This document shows positions 22,772 through 31,564 of a DNA stretch of 64,000 bases, piece by piece. A program made the translations under genes and the position numbers. Each line of letters starts with the position of its first letter. The stretch's first letter is position 1. The notes under the pieces are model-generated. The model was not told the DNA's origin. It did no database searches and worked only from the letters and a program-made list of their open reading frames with translations. The DNA is from Polytrichum commune (taxonomy: Eukaryota; Streptophyta; Polytrichopsida; Polytrichales; Polytrichaceae): the NCBI GenBank assembly GCA_950295325.1, contig OX485805.1, positions 29,499,501 through 29,563,500 of the forward strand, in the 5' to 3' direction.

Positions 22772-23104
22772 GAAGGAAGAGAGTAGAACACTCATAAGAG
22801 CTCTAAATCCCTCTTCAAATGCTCACAATTAGTCAAACTATCTCTCACTCTACCAAGGGAGAATCCAAGAGTGTAAGTAGATGGAGAAGAACTCAAGATT
22901 TATTGCAAAATCATGCAATCTACACCTCACACAAGCTCTCTCCACACACTAACTCACAAGACTTGACTTGGCAAAAATGCCAAGCCAAGGAGGAGGCTCC
23001 TCACTTAGGAGCCTCACTTTCCAAAACTAAGGTTCATCCATCCAACTCTAAATGGATGAAGCCCAAGGGATAAGGTGCGGCCGCCGACGCCGCATACCGT
23101 GACA
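22772..23104. repeat. Right terminal repeat B'
   Basis: A 333-bp copy of the B segment at 18531-18862 in the same orientation, with only scattered differences. It ends GTGACA next to the GATC duplication. Part A is absent here. Confidence 0.8.
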
Positions 23105-23131
23105 GATCAATTATGATCTTAAAGTGTCGGG

Positions 23132-26100
23132 GCTCAACAACCTTTCTCATTACTCTCTCTGTAGATGGAGGAAGATGGGAAGAAAGATCCGCCTAGGAAA
23201 AATGATGGAACGTCGTAGAAAGAGATGGCGGAGCCCTGCCGCTCCGAGATCTGAACCTCAACAGGGTTGTCCTGAGATTTGAATACGATTGTGAAGTGAA
23301 CACGGATCCTAACGCACAGGAGAGTGAACAAGGTAGGTAGGAGTAGACACGAAGCCAAGAATCGTGAGGCTCTATAGCAAGATTCAATAAGATTAGAGGT
23401 GAACAACAATGGAAATGTAGATCAGAGAATAGTAAACTTGAGAAGGGATGGCTGCAGGAAGATAATGTGATCTAGTGTTGGTCGCACTAAAGCAAGGCAA
23501 GTGGTAAGAAGAAGAGCGTGAACCTCAAGATCCAATTACTATTGCAAAGGCCACAAGGTGGGAAGGGTAAATCGAGAATCAAAGTTACAGAACAGAGCAA
23601 ACGGAAGGCGCCAAGTGATTGAGGATCGTTGACTCAAGGAGGGGGATGGAGACGTTTGCGGCCAAGGTTTGTTATGGATACGTGCAACGTTTTGATCCAA
23701 TGATGGAAGAGGAAGGAAGCTGGATTGCGGGAGTGGAGAAGAAACACGACGTGGAGATGGAAGATGCGATCTTGGAAGGATTGGCGGAAGCAAGTCAGTA
23801 GAGCGGAGGAGGAGATGTCAACCCCTTTAAAGGTCATAATGGTGAGATCCTCCCATTAGATCTGGAAAGGAGCTTTAGTGGTTTCTTAAATTCTTAGTAA
23901 GAAAGGACGCCATTAAATTTTAAATCAATACGGAAAAGTTGCTTGTATGTATTGAGTGTTTGAAAGATCAGCTCCTTATAGGCAAGTTTGTTGGCCCCAA
24001 GCCGCCACCACAAACGATGAGAATGTGGATCCAAGCTCTTAACCAAGAACTGAGAGATTTATCCAAACTATTAGGCACCCCCTTTGGGCTAAACCTCAAT
24101 ATTCACGACGTAGATAGCTTTCTATACAGGAAAATTGCGAAGAATCTAGATTATTGGAGTAGCATGAAGCTTTCTCTTGCCAGGCGGGCGGTAATTTGTA
24201 ATCAGGTGCAACTCTCCACTCTGTGGTTCTTCATCACGGTCTGGGGAGGGTCAAATAAAATTTTGAAGAAGATTAGGGGCGCAATCCGTAATTACATGTG
24301 GTCCGGGAAGGAACAACTTACGCGTACGATAGTAAGTTGGAGAGAATGTTGTCTAAAGAAGAAATATGGAGGCCTTGGGTTAGTGGATCCCCATGCGGCC
24401 AAAACTAGCCTACTATGGAAATGGATAGTTAGGGCCATGGAACCCGGTGAATCAAATCTCCAACTTATGCTTAGATAGAGGTTAGCCAGGTTCAATCCAC
24501 AAAGAGGAAGAAGTTGGGGGGTAAGCCTCGATTGGTTTACAAATAAACAACACCAAGGCTTTCTGGGATCAAAGATATGGAGCCACATTAGCAAAGCGTG
24601 GAAGGTCATGGTTAAAGGACTTTATCAAATTCCCCCTCGCACTAGAATGGAATTACTGCACTCTAATATATGGTGGTCCGATGGGGTAGAACTTTTAACT
24701 AAAGGATTCACATACGCTAAAGGGCTCCACCTTTACCGCCAAGGCATCCAATGTGTAGACGACATATGGGATAGTAATGTACAAGAATTTATTACATGGG
24801 ATAGAGCGCGTGAGAAATTTAAACTTTCGCCTGCGGAGGAGGGGGACTGGAAAGAGGTGATGGAGAAGATTGCAAGACAATGGCGACACCTGCTAGAGGT
24901 TGATTCAGACACTACCTACCGTGGAAAGTGGATTGGTTTTTATGTGAACATGGAAGTAGACCTGGCCTTTGTGTTATGTAGTGACACCGATTTTGCAACA
25001 CCATGCATGCAATGGCATAATCTCACATTGCCTATCCTAGTACAATGTTTCACGGTTGGCACCCACTCGCGGTGTTTAAGTGTGTGGAAACATCCTCTAG
25101 GTGAGATGGCAGGGTTTTTTCATGAGGTCAAGGTCATTAACACCAATAGAGGACCTAAAAAGGAAGGAGAGAAAGAGAAAGAAGAAGTGATGTTCTTCTA
25201 TGGTAAAGTGGCCTCCCACTGTTGGGATCTAGATAGGTGGAGGTGGATTGATGAAGTTCACTTCTTGGACTATTAATAATACTAAGGACAGTAGGGAGTC
25301 CATAATTAATAAGAACCCGGGTACAACCCGGGCGGCAGAAAAATGGCAGGGTTACCTCCTGGGCAATTACAGGTTCTACTAGTCACTAGTCTGGGATCCG
25401 CTTCGAGCAGGGAAAGAGGCCGCCTTTATGTGGTCAATTTGGCACAAAGCCATGGCAGTGAATGAGTGGAGGGCCCGCATTGCTCCGGCATCAATTTCCA
25501 AACAATGTGTCTTTTGCCTTCCTAACACTAGTGAGTCGGTCGAACATAAGTTTTGGGACTGCATCCAAGCACGGAGAGCATGAAGATGGGGTACCTTCAT
25601 TATGCATGAATTGTGTGGGGGTTAGGTTTGGCAACTATGATTGTTTTAATTGGAAGCAAGCTTTGTTTGGGGAAAGGATCCCCAAAAAATACGGCAAAAA
25701 GATCAAAATCTGGCACCTCCTTAGAGGTATTACTTTGTGGACCATTTGGATCGAGAGGAACGACAAAGTGTTCAACCATGAACAATGGCATGAGTCCAAG
25801 GTCAAACATCGGATTTGGGACGAATTGATCATCTATGCCAATGCGGCTTGGAACTGGGTTGTGGAACAAATCAAAATCAATAGATTTGCGACGGAGGCTA
25901 TGCTGCAGGGTTCCGACAAAACGTGGGGGCCTAGGAATGTGTTATGTAGAAGGCACAATTTGTTCATTGAGTGGAATCGGAAAAGGCAACTTAGATAGGG
26001 GTCAAGCTTGTGCTTGTGGGTGGTACTTGGGGGTTTGGGGTTGTCCTTGACCAGTGGGGTGGGGGAGGTCCTTGGCTTGGTGGGTGTGGGGGTTGTCCAT

Positions 26101-26269
26101 GATGGTGATCGGGTCTTTTGCTTTTTACGTGGTGGTGTTTCGTGCCCGAGGGGTCCCGCCTCCCCTCGGTGAGGGCGTGTTTTCTTTTCTCTTGGTATGA
26201 ATTTTTTGGCGTTGGCTTGTTTGGCCTTCTGTCTCAAAAAAGAAAAAAAAGAAAAAAAGAAGAAGAAGA
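23132..26269 (+). mobile_element. 5'-truncated LINE (non-LTR retrotransposon)
   Basis: It ends in an A-rich tail (about 26235-26269) after CTTCTGTCTC. A short duplication GTCGGG flanks it (23126-23131 and 26270-26275), and removing it rejoins the host tandem unit. The same 3' end occurs again at 29317-29369, which confirms the tail. The first 800 bases carry no identifiable domain, so there is also an internal deletion or an unrelated 5' piece. Confidence 0.8.
23939..25998 (+). pseudogene. LINE reverse transcriptase thumb and zinc-binding C-terminus
   Basis: Residues such as LGTPFGLN, KLSLARRAVICNQVQLSTL, IRNYMWSG and KKKYGGLGLVDPHAAKTSLL match the part of plant LINE reverse transcriptases that follows the catalytic core. 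A stop at 24476 breaks the frame. Further down (about 25420-25585) a zf-RVT-like segment has FMWSIWHKAMAVNEW and CVFC...SVEHKFWDC. The end is an ITLWTIWIERNDKVFN block (about 25730) finishing at 25998. The catalytic FADD-type motif, endonuclease and ORF1 are absent, so this copy is dead. Confidence 0.85.
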
Positions 26270-26275
26270 GTCGGG

Positions 26276-27060
26276 TAGACTTGCACATTTGGCAAACAGG
26301 AACCAAAATACTGTATATCCTGACATTATGTGCACATTTAGCTAACAGCACAATATTTTTTTAGCTGAATTCCCTTTCACAATAAGGAAGATTTGGACTC
26401 GAGTGTTTTCTACAAGGAAAAGCCTGGATCACATTGGGGTCACACTTGCACCTTTAAAACAACAAAATCAACGCCGTAAGAGGAATATGTATTACTAGTA
26501 CAGAGGAATATATTTGTATTTCTCATTTTATCGCAGAGGCGAAATTGCAAACGAACAAATCAACACACCTTTTCCAAATGTCAGACTTGCAGGTTTGGGA
26601 ATTTCCCGCAGGAAACAAAACATATTCGGCTTTGACATATTTTACTCTCCATAGAGGAAGATAGACAAGTGCTACATATGTTGCTGTTACTTCACAGCAG
26701 GAATCTGTAAAGATCGTCCCTGTGAAATGAGGATTTGGAGTGCTTACTTGAACTAGGGCAAGGTGTCGCATTTCCACCTCAGAATAACAAAATCCATCAA
26801 AGCATCATTTGTGCCAGAGGACGAAATTTTCAAGTTTCCTTTCCTAAGATCTATCAGAGGCGAACTTTGTTGCAATTGAACAAATCAACACATGATTTCG
26901 AACGTTACACTTGCAGATTTTTGAATCCCCACAAGTAACAAAACTTATCCTTTGACATAATACCATCCATAAAATTACACAGAGCCGGAAATTAACGGGC
27001 CGTGCTCATAGTATTGCTGCTCGCTTCGCAGGAATCTGGAGCACAGATCCCCTTGTGCTT
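26276..27060. repeat. Tandem array of roughly 330-bp units, right part
   Basis: After the LINE the interrupted unit resumes (ACTTGCACATTTGG, ATGTGCACATTTAGC, TTCCCTTTCACAAT). Two more units follow, starting GATTTGGA at about 26391 and 26730. Each contains AACAAATCAACACA and ends near GCAGGAATCTG. No coding content is evident. Confidence 0.65.
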
Positions 27061-27464
27061 TATTATCCACAATACTGATATTTAATACTCACGGAGAGAG
27101 TCCTACTCCCAGAGCGTGCAGAGAAGACTTGGTAATATAGTATTGATGGACTTGATTCCGTCCGAAACGTGGACACAATTTTACCCAATTCGGCACATGT
27201 GCTGGACATTCGCTGTTCTGGAATAAATAATTCCAGACAAATATTTGGCTAAATTCCTAGAATTAGCTCGCATGAGGGGCATGCAGCATCACAAGCAGTG
27301 TTCAAGATTGAAGTCTTCAATGCCCTTCAAACGCGATTTGGCCCTTCAAAATATACCTCTCTCAAAACAGCCCTTCAAAATGCAACCCCAAACTCAAAAT
27401 GAAAACTTCACTTGACGTCTTCAAAATGTTTACACCCGTCAACACTGTAGCGCTACAGTGACGA

Positions 27465-27552
27465 GGAGGTCGCTACAGTGACAACCTCAACACCTAGCAA
27501 ATGATTCATTCAACATCGATCTGACTTGGAATTCAACTTTTTAGGTCTTGCA
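27465..27552 (+). repeat. 88-bp direct repeat, copy 1 (inside hAT)
   Basis: Starts GGAGGTCGCTACAGTGACAA and ends CTTTTTAGGTCTTGCAA. It is near-identical to 27820-27907. The two copies bracket the captured gene fragment. Confidence 0.85.
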
Positions 27553-27691
27553 AAAGATTGGAATCCAACCCTTTCTTTGGTAAGCATTGAGTCAGTGTTG
27601 TAGTGTGATGTGATTCAATCAATGTGAAATCAGTGCTGATTTGGGTCTACAAATTTAAAGGTTTGTGATGTAATTCACAGGCTAATCACGA

Positions 27692-27824
27692 ATGAATGTT
27701 TTTTGTGGGGTGAAGGCCAGCACACTGGTAGTGGTGGAGCATGATGGTGGGGTTCTGAAAGGATCATCAATTAGTGCAATTGCAGCTGCGAGTGCATTAG
27801 GGGAAGGAAGCACAGTCGTGGAGG
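27692..27824 (+). pseudogene. Captured exon fragment of electron-transfer flavoprotein alpha (ETFA)
   Basis: The frame ASTLVVVEHDGGVLKGSSIS, then AIAAASALGEGSTVVE, matches the N-terminal part of mature ETF-alpha (STL.L.EH..G..K..S.S.....A..LGE). ETF-alpha is a mitochondrial electron carrier subunit. Only about 40 codons are present, with no start, transit peptide or rest of the gene. A stop lies just upstream in frame (27683-27685). It sits between two 88-bp direct repeats inside the hAT element, so it is best read as a transduplicated gene piece, not a functional gene. Confidence 0.75.
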
Positions 27825-27907
27825 TCGCTACAGTGACAACCTCAACACCTAGCAAATGATTCATTCAACATCGATCTGACTTGGAATTCAACTTTTTAGG
27901 TATTGCA
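27820..27907 (+). repeat. 88-bp direct repeat, copy 2 (inside hAT)
   Basis: Second copy, differing at about one base (TATTGCAA in place of TCTTGCAA). It lies 355 bp from copy 1 and directly precedes the transposase frame. Confidence 0.85.
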
Positions 27908-27924
27908 ACGATGAATTTCCGTGC

Positions 27925-29067
27925 TTGGGATTTATTGATCGGGTGGCCAATAAGGTGTACGAGTGGTTGGGTAAATCAGTAATTCGTCGTGGAATTTTGG
28001 AGAAATTATTGCTTGCATTCCGTGAAGAGTCTCGTGCAACTTTACAGATCCATTCGGTGAGATGGTTATCCCGTGGCTTGGTCATGGAGAGATTGGTATT
28101 TTGTATGCCTGCAATTTTAGAAATTTGGGAGGTTGAAGAACCCACATGGTACAAGGATCTAACTTCTCTTCAGTTCCAATTTTTCATTCACATGCTAGCT
28201 GATATATTATCAGAGTTGAATAAGGTCAATCGCAAGTTTCAATTTGATCTTGTAGATATCACTAGCATAGCTTCTACGATTGATGTAACAATCAGCTTGT
28301 TTCGTAGACACTATCTGGGTGTAAGTTTTGGCCTGACAACCAAACACCTAGGGAAGTTTCTCCGCGAGATGGTACCCAATGGGCAAATATTGTATGTTGA
28401 TAGTTTTGGGTGTGAAAAAATGCATATCTTGCATTATGATTCCATGCCCGAGTGTGACGTAGGAGGCTCATTGGAGGCATGCATCATGTTGGGGAGGCAG
28501 TATGTGCAGAAGATCATCGATTCACTCAATGATCGATTTCCTGACTCGTCCATTTTCAATGCGGCCCGGCTTTTTAGCCCGAAGCACTATCCCGTAGATG
28601 AATTGGACAGAGGGACATTAACGGAACAATGGTTGAACCGGTTGGTGACACATTTCCGTTGGAGCGATGACCTTGTTAATCAATGCAATGCGGAATTGCT
28701 AGAATTCGTGGAGATGTTATGTTCCGTTTGTGAACGCCGAAGTATGCAAGAAGCTTGGGTTTTTTGTGGCAATGACCGGGAGTTCATGATTAATTGGCCA
28801 ACTATGATGTCGCTATGGCAAGCCATACTTGTGATCCCAACTAGCACTGTTGTTTGTGAGCGTGGTTTTTCAAAGCAAAATTGGGTTAAGAGTGAAAGGA
28901 GAACTAGACTCAACCTTGACACACTAGATGCTTTAATGAGGGTTAGTCTAAATGGGTTAGGAGTTGAATTCATGGATTGGGATAGTATTTTTGAATCTTG
29001 GAAAATTGGCACAAGAACCAACAAGCGTAGGGCATTATCACTAGAAGAGGTGGAGTTAGATGGTTGA
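27925..29067 (+). pseudogene. hAT transposase, C-terminal region
   Basis: An uninterrupted 380-codon frame. HSVRWLSRGLVMERL (about residues 42-57) is the segment typical of zinc-finger-862-like hAT transposases. The C-terminal dimerisation domain is clear: WQAILVIPTSTVVCERGFS, then QNWVKSERRTRLNLDTLDAL, then MRVSL. The N-terminal BED zinc finger and the first part of the RNase H-like catalytic fold are missing; their place is taken by the ETFA fragment and repeats. The frame is intact but the protein would lack DNA-binding and catalytic parts, so it is probably inactive. The start used is only the first in-frame Met; the frame has no clear upstream exon. Confidence 0.85.
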
Positions 29068-29292
29068 TTCTTAATTCTTCACATTGTATTGGAAGCATGC
29101 ACCATATAAATCATGCATAAGTTTAATATGAGTTTTTTATATTTTATTTCTATATTACTGAATTGACGTCTTGAATTTGAACTAGCCCTTCAACCGAAGG
29201 GCTCAAATTTTAGAGCCCTTCAAAATGAAACTCATATGAGGGCTTCAATCTTGAACACTGATCACAAGGACCCTGTCACAACACCACATCTA

Positions 29293-29369
29293 TGGGTGCG
29301 TTTTCCCTTTGGTTTCAATTCATTTGGCGTTGGCCCGGTTGGCCTTCTGTCTCAAAAAAAAAAAAAAAA
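29293..29369 (+). mobile_element. 77-bp LINE tail with 15-bp target duplication
   Basis: The stretch ends TTTGGCGTTGGC...GTTGGCCTTCTGTCTC plus a run of A, matching the 3' end of the LINE at 26200-26250. ACAACACCACATCTA is duplicated at 29278-29292 and 29370-29384. This is a textbook product of target-primed reverse transcription that aborted after copying under 80 bases. Confidence 0.9.
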
Positions 29370-29384
29370 ACAACACCACATCTA

Positions 29385-29579
29385 GAAAAGGGGTAGATAT
29401 TCCACTACCATCTATAATCCTGCTAGATTTTAGACAGAGGTTTCAGTTAATTAACGTTATAATGTAGTAGGTAAAAGTCACGCACTTGGTACTGCTAGCT
29501 GCTGTTTACTAAAATGATTAGAGCCAAACTGGGTCACCGGTGGTTGGTATTGGGTCAACCTGCTAGAATATGTGTCAGT
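29385..29579. other. Short spacer
   Basis: Nothing recognisable. Confidence 0.4.
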
Positions 29580-31400
29580 GTTGAGTATAAGTTGCAGCAA
29601 CTCTTGAAGGGCTAACCTATCCATCATCACTGCATGAGTTGCGTGAGCGATCGATCGATCGATTGAGCTATCGATTGAGCTATCGATCGAGGCTTATAAG
29701 TTGCATTGTATAATTTGTGTGCAGGCAGGCGTTGCGTTCACTTGATTCTGTTTTCACCTGATCTTTCGGTTTTTATCTCACTCACTTCAAGAGAACAAGC
29801 TCTGATTGATTCGTGGAGTTTGATCATCCGGTGGGATGCACAAGTGTTGATCAGGGTGATTTGGTTTGGTATAGAGCACCCTAACCTGCTGCATGTAGGC
29901 TTGTAGCTAGCCGGCTGCGAAGGATCAGCTTGTTTTGAAGGTATTAGTTTACTTAATATGCAAAGATTGAAAGCGTTTTCTTGTTTTGTTTGCAATTGAT
30001 TAAGGGTATCGAGGTTAAATGATCGATCTCAGAGAGTTGATGATATCCTCGGGGTAGGTGGTTAGCTAGCTGCAACTCTAGTGTTCCCCTTCAGAGCAGT
30101 TGCTGTTTCGAATCACTTGTAGAAATGATGATTTTTCTGAAATTATGCTTTGAAGTTTGTCATATCACAAAGAACAGAAATTGATGCTCTGGAAAGAGGG
30201 CCGCATTGAGAGGAAGCCTGCATTGAAAATGTAACCATGCATTATGCATTACAAATAGGCTTGCACTTCAAAGTCGTTCTTATGAAAACTAGTTAGATAC
30301 AGTAATTTTTGTGTTAAAGCGCAATTTATAATTTGTACTTCTAAGAACAGTTATAAAATTTCTTCGAATGCATAGTCTCCAATGAGGTGTTTTTTTAGGA
30401 GCTCAAATTAATCAGGTTGTAAACACGCTGACCCCTGCCGCGAGTGCTACAAATAGATGCCAGATAATTCTGAAAGAGACGATAATTAATTCGCTGGGTA
30501 TACTATTGATGAAAGCTAGGTTGATTCGTCACAGAGCGAGGCACCTAATTGTGCGCTTAATTTAGTTGTCTCAGATTTTTGCAGCTCGGTCACTTGTATG
30601 ATATAACAAACTTCGAAATATTCGTGGAGTTGACCTATGTATGGACTGCCAAGTTTATGCTGTAGTGGCAAGTGGTCGATGATCATCAGAGTGAAATATT
30701 CGAAGCACCCTGCATGGACGTAGGCTAGGCTACGATGGCTAAGTATAAGAACACTTTCGTCACATTAACCCATCTTCAAAGTCATTATGTTTGTCATTGA
30801 TCAAGGAGAGATACTTAGGTTTCTCAGAGTAGTCGATTTATTCACTGCACCTCTTGCGGAAGGGTTAACTCATCATAGTGGCGTCAGCGATCTTCGAGAT
30901 AATTCAGAGGCGCGTTCACTACTTTTTATAATTTGCCTCTTAGCCTCTTTTCGCAGCTCACTCACTAATTTTCTGAAACAAGCTGCTTCGATCATTGATT
31001 CATGGAGTTGTTCATTATTTATATATATACTGCAAGTGTCGATCAGTTTGAATATTTCGCCAAATATCACTATGTTTCAAACTTCAAAGGCTATAAATCA
31101 TTATGGTTGTAATTAATCCAGGGTAGGCTAGGTTTCTTAGTGAGTCGATCGATCCATTCACTGTAACTCTTGAAGTTGGGTTAATTATAGCATCACATAC
31201 AATTATGCCACAATCATCCATCGAGCTGAGGCTCCTTGTGCCTTTGACTTCGTTGCCTAGTCGTCTCAAACTCTCGCAGGTTTTGATACATTCGTGGTGT
31301 TGATCGAGTATCTGCACTAGTACTGCATATATCAAGTGTCGATGATCAGGGTGAAGTGATTCAAATTAGCGCCCTGCATGCATGTAAAAGGCTACAGCCT
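29580..31400. repeat. Degenerate repeats upstream of first NIP gene
   Basis: Related phrases recur at about 29607, 30850 and 31166 (AACTCTTGAAGGGCTAAC-like) and at about 29809, 30615, 30996 and 31287 (ATTCGTGGAGTTGA-like). The latter are followed by GATCA.GGTGAA and CACCCTGCATG. They imply several degenerate units of a few hundred bases. A GATC-rich microsatellite (GCGATCGATCGATCGATT) is at about 29649. This stretch would include the promoter of the downstream aquaporin; no promoter element is claimed. Confidence 0.5.
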
Positions 31401-31564
31401 ACGAATTAGCATCAGAAACCCATATTTAATCATTTGTTGACCACGAATCAAAATTACCCTGCATTTTCAATTCAAAGACTGAACATCATCTTGTTTGTCA
31501 TTGATGATCAAGGGAACTCGGCAGGGAGAGGGTTTCTCACAGGGACCAGAATCTAAACTGCAAG

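Larger units (their letters stand above)
18423..23104 (-). mobile_element. Rearranged LTR retrotransposon carrying DNA methyltransferase and PHD finger
   Basis: Borders are TGTCGTG... (18423) and ...GTGACA (23104), with a 4-bp target duplication GATC at 18419-18422 and 23105-23108. Removing the element rejoins a unit of the surrounding tandem array in register, which supports the borders. Minus-strand order is methyltransferase, integrase, PHD finger, purine tract AAGGGGGGCA (reverse complement of 18971-18980), then terminal repeats. Gag knuckles and protease lie on the plus strand (21178-22771), so that block is inverted. Reverse transcriptase and RNase H are missing. Many stops make it non-autonomous. 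Confidence 0.82.
27296..29260 (+). mobile_element. hAT-type DNA transposon with captured gene fragment
   Basis: The inverted ends read CAGTGTTCAAGATTGAAG at 27296 and as the reverse complement ending at 29260. A perfect 8-bp target duplication, ATCACAAG, flanks it at 27288-27295 and 29261-29268, the hallmark of hAT elements. Sub-terminal GCCCTTCAA motifs are clustered at both ends. Length is 1965 bp. It encodes the C-terminal part of a hAT transposase and carries an exon-like fragment of another gene. Confidence 0.93.
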
